From NCBI RefSeq assembly GCF_009391885.1, contig NZ_VZII01000024.1, forward strand, positions 44,510 through 108,509: a DNA stretch of 64,000 nucleotides. The letters are read 5' to 3'. Below are positions 55,672 to 64,000 of this stretch, piece by piece; within the stretch, counting starts at the first letter, position 1, and each line of letters begins with the position of its first letter. The DNA is from Pseudomonas sp. MN1F. Lineage in GTDB: Bacteria; Pseudomonadota; Gammaproteobacteria; Pseudomonadales; Pseudomonadaceae. Both the position numbers and the translations under genes were made by a program. The notes below the pieces were generated by a model, which did not search any database, was not told the origin of the DNA, and saw nothing but the letters and a program-made list of their open reading frames with translations.

Positions 55672-57096
55672 TCAGTGCTTGAACATCACGTGGCGCACGC
55701 AGGTGTAGTCTTCCAGGCCGTACAGGGACATGTCCTTGCCATAGCCCGATTGCTTCATGCCGCCATGGGGCATTTCGCTGACCAGCATGAAGTGCGTGTT
55801 GACCCAGGTGCAGCCGTATTGCAGGCGCGCAGCCAGGCGGTTGGCGCGGCCGACGTCGCGGGTCCACACCGAAGAGGCGAGGCCGTAGTCGGAGTCGTTG
55901 GCGAAGGCCAGGGCCTGGGCTTCGTCGGTGAACGGGGTAATGCTGACCACCGGGCCGAACACTTCACGCTGGACGATCTCGTCGTCCTGGCGGGCATCGG
56001 CCAGCACGGTCGGCTCGAAGAAGAAGCCATCACCTGCCCCCCGATGGCCGCCGGTGACCAGGCGGATATGCGGCTGCGCCTTGGCGCGTTCGACAAAACC
56101 TTCGACCCGCTCCAGGTGCTCGCGGGTGATCAGTGGGCCGAGTTCGGTTTGTGGGTCGTCCTGCAGGCCCATGCGCAGGCTGGCCACGGCTTCGCCCAGC
56201 TTGCTCACGAACTGCTCGTAGACGCCTTGCTGGACATACAGGCGGCAGGCTGCGGTGCAGTCCTGGCCGGCATTGTAGAAGCCGAACGCACGGATGCCTT
56301 CGACGGCGGCATCGATATCGGCGTCGTCAAAGATCAGTACCGGCGCCTTGCCACCCAGTTCCATGTGGGTGCGCTTCACGCTGCTGGCGGTACTGGCGAT
56401 GATCCGTGCGCCGGTGGCCACGGAACCGGTCAGCGAAACCAGGCGCACCTTGGGGTGGTTGACCAGCGGCTCGCCGACGCTCGGGCCGCGGCCGAACAGG
56501 ATGTTGACCACGCCGGCCGGGAACAGCTCGGCCATGATCTGGCCCAGCGCCAGGGCGGTCAGCGGGGTTTGCTCGGAGGGCTTGAGCACCACGCAGTTGC
56601 CGGCAGCCAGCGCCGGGGCGAGCTTCCAGGCGACCATCATCAGCGGGTAGTTCCACGGCGCGATGGAGGCGACCACACCAAGCGGGTCACGGCGGATCAT
56701 CGAGGTGTGGCCCGGCAGGTATTCACCGCCGGCCGAGCCCGACAGGCAGCGGCTGGCACCGGCAAAGAAGCGGAACACGTCGGCGATGGCCGGGATTTCG
56801 TCGTTCAGTGCTGCCTGGTAAGGCTTGCCGCAGTTCTGCGACTCCAGGCGGGCGAGGGTGGCGGCTTCGGCTTCGATGCGGTCGGCCAGTTTGAGCAGCA
56901 ACTGGGCGCGGTCCTTGGGTGCGGTCTGCGACCAGCCCTCGAAGGCCTGGTCGGCGGCCTCAACGGCGGCATCCACCTGGGCAGCGCTGGCTTCGGCGAT
57001 ATGCACCAGCACCGTGCCTTCGGACGGGTTGTACACGGCGTACGGGCTGCCTTGCCCGTCGACCAACTGGCCGTTGATCAGGAGTTTGGTTTGCAT
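55672..57096 (-). CDS. patD: Gamma-aminobutyraldehyde dehydrogenase-like aldehyde dehydrogenase
   Basis: 474 residues from ATG 57096 with AAGGAA 8 bases upstream. [28 protein letters not shown] (catalytic Glu) and [11 protein letters not shown] (catalytic Cys) match PatD (YdcW) of E. coli closely, and the C-terminal [15 protein letters not shown] is as in PatD. It oxidises 4-aminobutanal and related aminoaldehydes to acids using NAD. 142 bases separate it from dmmA downstream; both are on the minus strand and may be read from one or two promoters. Confidence 0.87.
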   Translation of the reverse strand: MQTKLLINGQLVDGQGSPYAVYNPSEGTVLVHIAEASAAQVDAAVEAADQAFEGWSQTAPKDRAQLLLKLADRIEAEAATLARLESQNCGKPYQAALNDEIPAIADVFRFFAGASRCLSGSAGGEYLPGHTSMIRRDPLGVVASIAPWNYPLMMVAWKLAPALAAGNCVVLKPSEQTPLTALALGQIMAELFPAGVVNILFGRGPSVGEPLVNHPKVRLVSLTGSVATGARIIASTASSVKRTHMELGGKAPVLIFDDADIDAAVEGIRAFGFYNAGQDCTAACRLYVQQGVYEQFVSKLGEAVASLRMGLQDDPQTELGPLITREHLERVEGFVERAKAQPHIRLVTGGHRGAGDGFFFEPTVLADARQDDEIVQREVFGPVVSITPFTDEAQALAFANDSDYGLASSVWTRDVGRANRLAARLQYGCTWVNTHFMLVSEMPHGGMKQSGYGKDMSLYGLEDYTCVRHVMFKH

Positions 57097-57137
57097 GGCG
57101 GATTCCTTGGTCGGTCTTATTGGTAGAAATCTAAACC

Positions 57138-57149
57138 TATGAAACCATA
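57138..57149. promoter_or_regulatory. Candidate operator between aldehyde dehydrogenase and FadR-type genes
   Basis: TATG-aaac-CATA is a short palindrome 41 bases upstream of the dehydrogenase ATG. Its minus-strand form TATGGTTTCATA differs by one base from the motif near dmmA. Confidence 0.5.
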
Positions 57150-57312
57150 TCTTAATATTTTTAGTTTGCCAACCACTGCGAAAACCCACTTCCAAGCGGT
57201 AGAATGGCCCGTCAATCGGTATCGGGCGCTGGCCCGTTCGCTATAAGATGCGAAACTGAACTTTTTAGCCGAGGCCCGCGCCAAGCCTGGCAATGCTCGA
57301 TAGGGAGAGGCA

Positions 57313-58062
57313 ATGACTGCCCTGAATAGTGCTCGTAACACCGCCTTCATCCGGTTGCGCCAGGAAGGGCGGACCGATGAAGTGGCGCGCCGCCTGGTGG
57401 AAGCCATCGAGCTGGGGATGTTCGCTGAAGGGCAGCAACTGCCCAGCGAGTCGGAACTGGCGCTGCAATTGGGCGTGGCCACGGTAACCCTGCGCGAAGC
57501 GCTGGTGGTGCTGCGCCAACGTGGCTTGATCGAGACCCGTCGCGGGCGCAATGGCGGCAGCTTTGTCTGCGCCCCGGTAGAGCTGCCCGAAGCACTGCTG
57601 CTGCAACGCCTGCGCGACATGAGCGGCCCCGACCTGCGCGACCTGGGCGATGAACAGACCGCGATTTCCGGTACCGCGGCGCGCCTGGCCGCCAAGCGCA
57701 GTTCGCCGGAGCAGCAGGCGCGCATCGCCCAGCATATCGAAACCCTCAGCCAGGCCACTTCGCGCCTGGCCCGGCACCGCGCCGATGCGCGCTTTCATAT
57801 CGAAGTGGCCGCCGCGGCCCAGTCGCTGCGCCTGACCAGTGCGGAAATGCGCCTGCAGTCGGAAGTCGGCGAACTGCTGTGGATGGAGGCCGCCGGCGGC
57901 GGTGACGTGACGGTGGTCGAGCACGAGCACCGGGCGATTCTCGAAGCACTGGTGGCCGGTGATGCGGTGCTGGCTGGCGCCTTGGCCGAAGCCCATGTCA
58001 GCCGTGGTATCAAGCGCCTGATCAGCCTGCGTCTTGAGCTGCTGGCCGACGGCCAGGACTGA
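57313..58062 (+). CDS. FadR-subfamily GntR transcriptional regulator
   Basis: 249 residues. Winged helix at about 18-85 (DEVARRLVEAIELGMFAEGQQLPSESELALQLGVATVTLREALVVLRQRGLIETRRGRNGGSF) and an all-helical FCD-like effector domain from about 95, with metal-ligand-type residues (Asp, His) in RHRADARFHIEVAAAAQS and VEHEHRAILEALVAGD. GGGAGAGG precedes the ATG. It is divergent from the aminoaldehyde dehydrogenase gene and probably represses it and the dmm genes until the amine or aldehyde appears. Confidence 0.87.
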   Translation: MTALNSARNTAFIRLRQEGRTDEVARRLVEAIELGMFAEGQQLPSESELALQLGVATVTLREALVVLRQRGLIETRRGRNGGSFVCAPVELPEALLLQRLRDMSGPDLRDLGDEQTAISGTAARLAAKRSSPEQQARIAQHIETLSQATSRLARHRADARFHIEVAAAAQSLRLTSAEMRLQSEVGELLWMEAAGGGDVTVVEHEHRAILEALVAGDAVLAGALAEAHVSRGIKRLISLRLELLADGQD

Positions 58063-58104
58063 GCCGTCCATAACAACAAAGCTGTACCTGCGTGAGGTAA
58101 TGCC

Positions 58105-58851
58105 ATGTTTGCCCTGAGCGACAACGACCCGCTGTCAGCCTGTGCCCAACAGCTGGACCCCACCCTGGGGACCATCTTCGGCCAGGTTCGCCAGCTGGTG
58201 GAAGAAACCCGAGCGCTATGGGAGCGGGTACTGGCCGAAGGCCGCCAGCCGAGTGCCAAGGACCTGGCCACCCTGCGCCCGGCCATCGACCAGCAATTGC
58301 TCACCACCGGTGCCTTTGGCTGTGGCGGCGGCGTCATCGTCGAGCCCAACGGCCTGGCCGACCGCGAGATGCACCTGGAGTGGTGGTACCTGGCCGACGG
58401 CGGCAAGACCCTGCCGCTGCGGCCGAACTTCGACCGGCGCCGCGAGAATTACTACGACTACACCGAAATGCCCTGGTACAGCCGGCCGATGAAAACCGGC
58501 AAGAGCGTGGTCGAAGGGCCGTACGTGGACCTGTACGGCACCAACATGTATGTGCTGACCTTCACCATGCCGATCGAGGTGCAGGGCCGGTTCATCGGCG
58601 TGGCCGGGCTGGACCTGTCGTTGCACAACGTCGAGCGCCTGCTGGTGCGCAGCCTGATGCGTCTGGAGCATGAGGCGGTGCTGATCTCGGCGGACGGGCG
58701 GGTGATTGCCTCGAACACGGCAAACTGGATGGTCGGTGACCTGGCCCAGGCGTTGTTGAACACCTTGCCGCGTGATGGCATTCGCCTGGCGTTGGCCGAG
58801 TCCGAGGCTGGGTGGTCGTTGGTGCGCTTGCCGGTGCTCAGGCGCAAGTGA
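58105..58851 (+). CDS. Stand-alone cache (PDC) sensor-domain protein
   Basis: 248 residues, no signal peptide, no membrane helix and no output domain. The middle part is a dCache-like sensor: WYLADGGKTLPLRPNFDRR, EMPWYSRPMKTGKSVVEGPYVDLYG, LTFTMPIEVQGRFIGVAGLDLSL and a C-terminal small module LISADGRVIASNT. Such domains bind amines or amino acids in chemoreceptors. It is 42 bases downstream of the FadR-type gene, GAGGT before its ATG, so probably co-expressed. As a soluble cytoplasmic protein it may buffer or sense the ligand for the regulator; this is inference. Confidence 0.8.
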   Translation: MFALSDNDPLSACAQQLDPTLGTIFGQVRQLVEETRALWERVLAEGRQPSAKDLATLRPAIDQQLLTTGAFGCGGGVIVEPNGLADREMHLEWWYLADGGKTLPLRPNFDRRRENYYDYTEMPWYSRPMKTGKSVVEGPYVDLYGTNMYVLTFTMPIEVQGRFIGVAGLDLSLHNVERLLVRSLMRLEHEAVLISADGRVIASNTANWMVGDLAQALLNTLPRDGIRLALAESEAGWSLVRLPVLRRK

Positions 58852-59056
58852 TCATCTGCCTGGCCGCTGGCCGGCAACGTCATTGTCCAGCCAGGCATGC
58901 CAGCGCTGGAGCGGTTGCCCCGTGATGGGGCGTGTCTGGCCAGGCGCACCCTGTCGGTGCGTTTGCCGGGGCCGTCGAACCTTGGAACGCGCGAATAGTT
59001 AGCTTGCATACGAGTTGGCGTGCAACTTGCTGTCACTTTGCTATCTGGTGTCGCGT

Positions 59057-61234
59057 ATGGTGAAAACAATGTCGCTTTCAAGCAGTTCCATGCAGTTGTC
59101 ATCGAGCGAGAAGGGTTGGCTGCCCTGGTTCGGTAAAACCGGCAAGGTCCGCATGGGGTGGGCCTGCCGCCTCAACCGCGCGCATTATCCGGTGATCGAG
59201 CAAACCTTCGAAGCCATCGCTCAGACCCGCGTGCAGTTGCTGCACAACTGGGCCCGCCAGCAGTGGGAGCACCTGGCAGAGCTTGCGCAGCACATGGCCC
59301 CAGGTTGCAGCGAAGCCGACCGATCGCTCCTGCTCGACAAGCTGGCCCAGGCGGAAGATTTTTCCGAGCTGTGCGTGATCGACACCGTTGGCAATGTGAT
59401 CGTCTCTACCTGGGCCAAGCGCAGCAACACCCGGAGCGACCAGATGCAGGCTTTAGCGCAGGGCCTGAAGGCGCCGTTCCTGCATGGCCCCTACAGTGAC
59501 CCGCTGACGCTGCAGATCGGCCCGTCATCGTCGCGTTTCCACGATGAGGTGACGCTGATGTTCTACCAGCCGCTCAAGCGCGATGGCAAAACCGTCGGTT
59601 GCCTGTGCGGGCGGGTGCCCAACGATGTGCTCGGCGACCTGATCCAGCGTGAGGCCGGGCATATCTTTGCCGAGTCCGGCGACAATTACCTGTTCATGGC
59701 GCAGTCGCACTTCGACCGCACCATCCAGCCAGGCACTGCCTTGTCCCGTTCGCGTTTCGAGGACGGCACCTTCACCCATGGCGAAAACCTCAAGAGCGGT
59801 GTGCACACGCCCTGGACCACGGTGCAGATCCAGCGCCACACCGAGCTGGAGCTGCGTTTCACTGACCCGTCCACGCGCGAACTGCACCCCGGCGTGCGTG
59901 AGACCATCCGCCGCGGCGCCAACCTGTTCGTGACCTACCCAGGCTACTCGGACTACCGCCATGTGCCGGTGGTCGGCAAGGGCGTCACGTTCCAGTTGCC
60001 CGGCTCGCCAGACCGCTGGGGGATGATGTGCGAAGCCGACCTGGAAGAAGTCTATCGTCGCCGCTCGCTCAGCTACGGGCTGATGAAACCCTACGTGGCA
60101 ACCATGGCCGGGCTGTTCGGTTGCAACTACCTGGTGCAGCACTACGCCGGTTTGCCACAGGGGTTTAACGACGCCCTCGAAGCGCTCGGCATGCTCGCCG
60201 CCACGTGGCTGTTCAGCGTGCTCGGCCCCAAACGGCTGGCCGCACGCTTGAACGGCATGAGCGGCGTGTTGCGCACCATCGCCGAGGGCGAAGGCAACCT
60301 GCGTCAGCGCCTGGACACCAGCGTCATGGCCAACGACGAAAGTGGCGACATGGCGCGCTGGATCAACAGTTTCATCGACCGCCTGGACGCGGTGGTGGGG
60401 CAGGTGGTCAAGGCCAGCCGCACGGTTGGCACCACCAACCAGATGATGCTGGGCCGCAGCCAGGAGGCGAGCGTGACCTCCGCCGATGTGGCCGACGCGG
60501 TGCACCAGATGATGATCATCATGGAGGAACAGTTGGGCGAATTGCAGCAGGCCTCGGTCAGCGCTGAACAGATGAAGCAGGCCATGGACGAGGTGGTCAG
60601 CCGTGCCCGCGAGCAGTTCCTGGCGGTGCAGGCGGGCACCCAGTCGATTCGCGACGTGGTGGCGCGTTCGTCGTCCAGCGTGCAGTTGCTCGACAGCCGC
60701 ATGGGCCAGATCGGCAATATCACCGGGCTGATCAGCGACATCACCAACCAGACCAACCTGCTGGCCCTCAATGCCGCCATCGAGGCAGCGCGTGCTGGCG
60801 AGCACGGCCGTGGTTTCGCGGTGGTGGCCGACGAGGTGCGCAGCCTGGCGGCGCGGACCGCGCGTGCCGCCGAAGACATCCAGCACATGGTCGAAGGCCT
60901 GCAAGGCGAAACGCAGCAGGCCGTGAGCTTCATGGAGGCCGGCGTGCAGGATGTCGATAACAGCCTGCGCCTGGCCGAGGATGCCTCGTCGGAGAACGTG
61001 CAGCTGCATCAGGCGGTGGAGGCGATGTTCGCGATCATCCAGCAGCTCAACCGGCGCAGCGTGGAATACGGCAAGACCATCGAGCAGGTCAACCAGTCCT
61101 CCAGCGAAATGCGCCAGACGGCGGTGGAGTTGCAAAGCAGTGCCGAGACGGTGAAGGTCAATGCCAGCAAGCTGCAGAAGCTGGTAGGGCAGTTCGAAGT
61201 CAGCAGTGATGACGGGCGTGCCGTGGCGGCTTGA
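59057..61234 (+). CDS. Methyl-accepting chemotaxis protein with cytosolic N-terminal sensor
   Basis: 725 residues from ATG 59057; ATG 59069 is equally possible. There is no N-terminal signal anchor. Residues about 45-330 form a PDC/cache-like sensor ([59 protein letters not shown]). Two hydrophobic segments follow at about 343-360 and 375-395, then a HAMP-like stretch and a full signalling domain with the conserved tip [30 protein letters not shown] near 555-590. It relays ligand binding to CheA and CheW. Start of sensing inside the cell and a mid-protein membrane hairpin resemble Aer more than normal chemoreceptors. Confidence 0.88.
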   Translation: MVKTMSLSSSSMQLSSSEKGWLPWFGKTGKVRMGWACRLNRAHYPVIEQTFEAIAQTRVQLLHNWARQQWEHLAELAQHMAPGCSEADRSLLLDKLAQAEDFSELCVIDTVGNVIVSTWAKRSNTRSDQMQALAQGLKAPFLHGPYSDPLTLQIGPSSSRFHDEVTLMFYQPLKRDGKTVGCLCGRVPNDVLGDLIQREAGHIFAESGDNYLFMAQSHFDRTIQPGTALSRSRFEDGTFTHGENLKSGVHTPWTTVQIQRHTELELRFTDPSTRELHPGVRETIRRGANLFVTYPGYSDYRHVPVVGKGVTFQLPGSPDRWGMMCEADLEEVYRRRSLSYGLMKPYVATMAGLFGCNYLVQHYAGLPQGFNDALEALGMLAATWLFSVLGPKRLAARLNGMSGVLRTIAEGEGNLRQRLDTSVMANDESGDMARWINSFIDRLDAVVGQVVKASRTVGTTNQMMLGRSQEASVTSADVADAVHQMMIIMEEQLGELQQASVSAEQMKQAMDEVVSRAREQFLAVQAGTQSIRDVVARSSSSVQLLDSRMGQIGNITGLISDITNQTNLLALNAAIEAARAGEHGRGFAVVADEVRSLAARTARAAEDIQHMVEGLQGETQQAVSFMEAGVQDVDNSLRLAEDASSENVQLHQAVEAMFAIIQQLNRRSVEYGKTIEQVNQSSSEMRQTAVELQSSAETVKVNASKLQKLVGQFEVSSDDGRAVAA

Positions 61235-61298
61235 GCAGCCTCAGGTTTGGGCGCGGTTTCATACAGGGTATGATTCGCGCCCGCAACTGGAGCCCGCC

Positions 61299-61499
61299 AT
61301 GGCCAAAGACATCGAAAACCCCTGCGTCTCGCTCTGCCAGCTCAACAGCGAGCTGTGCGTGAGCTGCGGCCGCACCCGTGAGGAAATCCGCAAGTGGCGC
61401 GGCATGAAGCGCCCGGAGAAGATGGCCACCGTGCAACGCGCGGCCACGCGGATGAAGGCGCTCACCAAGAAGAACGCCAAGCGCCAAGGTAACGACTGA
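61299..61499 (+). CDS. DUF1289 domain-containing protein
   Basis: 66 residues from ATG 61299 with GGAG 7 bases upstream. The family's four cysteines are in NPCVSLCQLNSELCVSCGRT, followed by EEIRKWRGM and a basic tail (KKNAKRQGND). It probably binds a metal or an iron-sulfur centre; function is unknown. Confidence 0.88.
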   Translation: MAKDIENPCVSLCQLNSELCVSCGRTREEIRKWRGMKRPEKMATVQRAATRMKALTKKNAKRQGND

Positions 61500-61552
61500 A
61501 GCCGCTGCGCTTGTGTAAGATGCAGGCTTCGAAACGCTGCAGAGCTTACCGT

Positions 61553-62188
61553 ATGGATACCCACTCGCTTCTCGCCTTCACCCTGGTCGCTGCAATCGCC
61601 ATTGCCAGCCCAGGGCCCGCCACCCTGATGGCCATCAACAACAGCCTCAACCATGGCCAGCGCAGCGCCGTGTGGTCGTCACTGGGCAATGGTACGGGCC
61701 TGTTCTGCCTGTCGGCGGCGGCCATGCTCGGGCTGGGCGCGTTACTGGCCAGTTCCGAGATGCTGTTCAACGCGGTCAAGCTGATCGGTGCCGGCTACCT
61801 GTTCTACCTCGGTGCCCGGCAGTTGCTCAGGAAAGGCCCGATGCTGGTGGACCCGGCGGCTGCGCAGGTCAGCAAGCCGACCCCGTTGAAGTTGTACAAG
61901 TCGGCGTTCCTGACCGCCGTCACCAACCCCAAGGCAACCATGTTCTTCACCGCACTGTTCCCGCAGTTCATCGACCAGGGCGCGGCGCTGCTGCCGCAGT
62001 TCCTGACCCTGACCGGGATCTTCGTGGCGTTGTCGCTTGCGTCGTTGAGCCTGTATGCGGCGCTGGCATCGCGGGCCAAGGGTGTGCTGACCCGGCCGGC
62101 GCTGTCGCGTTGGGTGAGCCGGGTAGTCGGCACGACGTTCATCGGCTTTGGTGCGGCGATTCTGACCATGCGCCGCCAGGCCGGTTAA
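61553..62188 (+). CDS. LysE family translocator
   Basis: 211 residues from ATG 61553, six helices. The N-terminal LVAAIAIASPGPATLMAINNSLNHGQRSAVW and the internal FLTAVTNPKATMFFTALFPQFID are family marks. It exports amino acids or related solutes. It follows the DUF1289 gene by 53 bases on the same strand and is about 30 percent similar by eye to the other LysE protein at 38321-38932, which is not a recent copy. Confidence 0.9.
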   Translation: MDTHSLLAFTLVAAIAIASPGPATLMAINNSLNHGQRSAVWSSLGNGTGLFCLSAAAMLGLGALLASSEMLFNAVKLIGAGYLFYLGARQLLRKGPMLVDPAAAQVSKPTPLKLYKSAFLTAVTNPKATMFFTALFPQFIDQGAALLPQFLTLTGIFVALSLASLSLYAALASRAKGVLTRPALSRWVSRVVGTTFIGFGAAILTMRRQAG

Positions 62189-62234
62189 GAGCGTTCTCGG
62201 GCCCACCGGTTGGAGACTGACAAGGAGCGTTGCA

Positions 62235-62798
62235 ATGAAGTACCCGGGAAGGCTCACACCCGATCAGCATGAAGCGTTCATGACACGCTATGGCCCAGTC
62301 TTCGGTTTGGGCATATTGCTCTGCATGGTGGCAGCAGGAACAGGTATTGGCCTGTTGCAGAGTAGCTACCTGCGTAATCAGCCAGGCAGTGGGGCCTATG
62401 CACTGAGTACCGGTTTTGCACTGGTCTTGCTGCTCTGTGCCGGCCAGTTTGCGATGATCCGCGGTTTCCGCTGGGCCATATGGCTGATCCTGCCGAGCTT
62501 GATCGCGCCTGCACTCACGGCGGTCAGTCTGTTCGGTAGCCGGCATGCCGGTACCCTGCAGGTGATCATCCTGGCGATTGCCCTGGTGGGCTTGCTGGTG
62601 TTGAACAGCAAGCGCCATCGCGCCATGCGTCGGCGCCTGGTGGAAATGCGCCTGCAGCGCATCGGCCAGCTGCCACCCACCCGTGAAGACGAGTTTCCAG
62701 ACGGCACGCCGCCCGCAAAACCCTGGTTCAGCATCACGCTACTGGTACTGGCCGCGCTTGTCGTCATTGGCAAGGTCTGGTTGCTGGTGATGAACTAG
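62235..62798 (+). CDS. Membrane protein of unknown function
   Basis: 187 residues with five predicted membrane helices: about 20-40, 52-75, 77-100, 105-123 and 163-186. Between helices 4 and 5 is a strongly basic cytoplasmic loop (KRHRAMRRRLVEMRLQRIG). AAGGAG lies just before ATG 62235. No family recognised. Confidence 0.75.
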   Translation: MKYPGRLTPDQHEAFMTRYGPVFGLGILLCMVAAGTGIGLLQSSYLRNQPGSGAYALSTGFALVLLLCAGQFAMIRGFRWAIWLILPSLIAPALTAVSLFGSRHAGTLQVIILAIALVGLLVLNSKRHRAMRRRLVEMRLQRIGQLPPTREDEFPDGTPPAKPWFSITLLVLAALVVIGKVWLLVMN

Positions 62799-62859
62799 CG
62801 GCGTCATGGCTTTTGACTAACGCCTGAAGTTCACTCTAGCGAGACCAAGGAGAACGGAC

Positions 62860-63873
62860 ATGGACCTGCTCATTGCTCCGGCAGTCCCAGAAGATCTCGC
62901 CGGTATTGCGGCCGTGACGGTGAAGGCCTGGCAGGCAACGTTCCAGGGCATCCTGCCGGATGCCTATCTCGCCGGATTGACCATCGAGGCTCAGCAACAA
63001 CGGCACCAGAGCCTGTTCGGCGGCTGTGGCGTGGTGTACCACGTGGCCAAGGTAGCGGGAGAGATCGTCGGCTTTTCGTCGGGGGGGCCGAATCGAGACC
63101 CAGCGTCTGATGAGGCCAACGAACTCTATGGCTTGTATCTGCTGCCGAGTTGGCAAGGGCAGGGCATCGGGCGGCAACTGCTGCTGGCCGTGGCGATGCA
63201 GCTGCAGGCGCCGGGCCGGCAAGGTTTGTTCGCCTGGGTGCTGGCGGATAACCCGCACCGGCATTTCTATCAGCGCTGCGGTGGCGTGGAGGTATCCACA
63301 CAGTCCATCGAGCTGGCCGGGCAATCATGGCCGATCACGGGGTATCGCTGGTCTTCAGCTGCTGCAGCTGATACGTGCGTGTTCAATCCCGATGACTATC
63401 TTGAAACGCTTGGCGGGCGCGTGTTCAGCCAGTCGCGCAACGCCGAGGCTTGGCGGCTCGTGCTGCTGGCGCTAGAGAGAGCACTGTCGCGCGCGAGGCC
63501 GAACGTGCGGTTGCAGTTGGTGGTGGGCGTGCAGGCGTCGGGGAAAAGCTATTGGATCGAGCAAACTCGTGCCGCTACCAACGACACCAGTTGCCTGTAT
63601 TTCGATGCAGCACTGCCGCGGCGCGTGCACCGTGCGCCAATCCTGGCGTTGGCTGCGCGCCATGGTGTGCCGGTCACGGCAGTCTGGGTGCAGGCTCCGG
63701 TCGAGCAGGCATTGGCACGCAATGCCTTGCGCCGGGGCGATCATCAAGTGCCGAGCGCGAGTATCGAGGCGGTGGCGGCTGCGTTCGAGCCACCTTGCAG
63801 GTCCGAGGGGTTTGTCGAGGTTATCGAAGTGAACGCCCGCCAAAGTGGGCACGAGAAGGCTGCAAGGCTTTGA
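62860..63873 (+). CDS. GNAT acetyltransferase fused to P-loop kinase domain
   Basis: 337 residues with AAGGAG 7 bases before ATG 62860. Residues 3-165 are a GNAT acetyltransferase (ELYGLYLLPSWQGQGIGRQLL is the acetyl-CoA motif; FAWVLADNPHRHFYQRCGG follows). After a linker, residues about 215-325 are a small P-loop kinase of the AAA_33/polynucleotide-kinase-like type: Walker A VVGVQASGKSYWI near 223, a second arginine-rich loop ARNALRRGDHQVP, and the ending FEPPCRSEGFVEVIEVN. The stop is followed by an inverted repeat and an IS end. Function is unknown; the pairing suggests transfer of acyl and phosphate groups to the same small target, e.g. a drug or nucleotide. Confidence 0.85.
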   Translation: MDLLIAPAVPEDLAGIAAVTVKAWQATFQGILPDAYLAGLTIEAQQQRHQSLFGGCGVVYHVAKVAGEIVGFSSGGPNRDPASDEANELYGLYLLPSWQGQGIGRQLLLAVAMQLQAPGRQGLFAWVLADNPHRHFYQRCGGVEVSTQSIELAGQSWPITGYRWSSAAAADTCVFNPDDYLETLGGRVFSQSRNAEAWRLVLLALERALSRARPNVRLQLVVGVQASGKSYWIEQTRAATNDTSCLYFDAALPRRVHRAPILALAARHGVPVTAVWVQAPVEQALARNALRRGDHQVPSASIEAVAAAFEPPCRSEGFVEVIEVNARQSGHEKAARL

Positions 63874-63885
63874 GTGTCGGCAATC

Positions 63886-63923
63886 GGTCGGAAGCTGCCG
63901 GTTGCGAATGGCTGCTTCCGACC
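63886..63923. repeat. Inverted repeat next to IS end
   Basis: GGTCGGAAGC and GCTTCCGACC, 10-bp perfect arms, enclose an 18-base loop containing TTGCGAATGG. It looks like a common intergenic palindromic repeat or a terminator for the preceding gene. Confidence 0.55.
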
Positions 63924-63925
63924 CA

Positions 63926-64000
63926 GGCTGTGTGAAAACGCCTGCGATTGTCTAACCTTCTGATCGTCGAGATCGCGGCGGGGACGATCATGAAGCGATT
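63926..64000 (+). mobile_element. Left end of a probable IS1182-family insertion sequence
   Basis: GGCTGTGTGAAAACG (63926-63940) resembles the terminal repeat of IS1182-type elements, and the ATG at 63990 opens with Met-Lys-Arg-Phe/Leu, the usual start of their transposase. The element runs out of the window, so the family call rests on about 75 bases. Confidence 0.5.
63990..64000 (+). CDS. Start of a probable transposase gene, cut by the window end
   Basis: Only ATGAAGCGATT is visible, after a GCGGGGA stretch. MKR(F) fits the start of IS1182-type transposases as I know them. Confidence is low because of the length. Confidence 0.35.

Noticed and set aside
58852..59056. Possible small RNA between the cache gene and the chemoreceptor gene.
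   Set aside because: No clear promoter plus terminator pair is present; it looks like the promoter region of the chemoreceptor gene.

Overview
The window looks like a chromosomal segment of a fluorescent Pseudomonas of the P. putida group. This rests on high GC content with GC-rich codon third positions, REP-type palindromes of the form GCGGGTttACCCGC, a glucose-specific OprB porin next to a PQQ glucose dehydrogenase, and many LysR, MFS and LysE genes. Genes are tightly packed. No gene-free stretch exceeds about 300 bases; the longest, 29403-29695, is a divergent promoter region. I see no tRNA, rRNA or CRISPR array.

Left part (1-17.5 kb): an unrecognised protein is translationally coupled to a MocR-like regulator that has lost its PLP lysine. 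Next come a FAN1-type VRR-NUC nuclease overlapping an Fe-S DEAD_2 helicase that carries its own PD-(D/E)XK domain, then phosphoglucomutase and a pirin. A UvrD/Rep-like helicase converges on a 1624-residue LRR/NEL ubiquitin-ligase-type toxin, followed by an alpha/beta hydrolase without its nucleophilic serine.

Middle part (17.5-35.5 kb): two VOC proteins, an MHS symporter and an unrecognised protein precede a carbohydrate-type catabolic operon (split transketolase, ACS-family MFS, SDR) with a divergent LysR regulator. A second module holds LysR, RidA, a flavin monooxygenase, a DUF1028 protein and an ArgE-like deacylase. It is followed by oprB and gcd, the periplasmic glucose oxidation route.

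Right-middle part (35.6-52.8 kb): a cupin/LysR/MFS/LysE group, a secreted tandem-CAP protein, a SleB-type wall hydrolase, an AEC transporter with LysR, SodC, a START protein, ureidoglycine aminohydrolase, a sulfonate-type binding protein with an FMN-dependent monooxygenase, a beta-propeller protein, an EamA exporter, a methyltransferase, and an Ais-like phosphatase paired with a PAP2 phosphatase.

Right part (51.6-64 kb): an apparent amine-catabolism region. dmmABC-like genes (heme-dependent oxidative N-demethylase type) are followed by an MFS transporter and preceded by an aminoaldehyde dehydrogenase. A divergent FadR-type regulator is followed by a stand-alone cache-domain protein and, nearby, a chemoreceptor with an unusual mid-protein membrane hairpin. 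A 12-base motif shared by the two catabolic promoters suggests common control. The window ends with a GNAT-kinase fusion gene and what looks like the left end of an IS1182-type insertion sequence.
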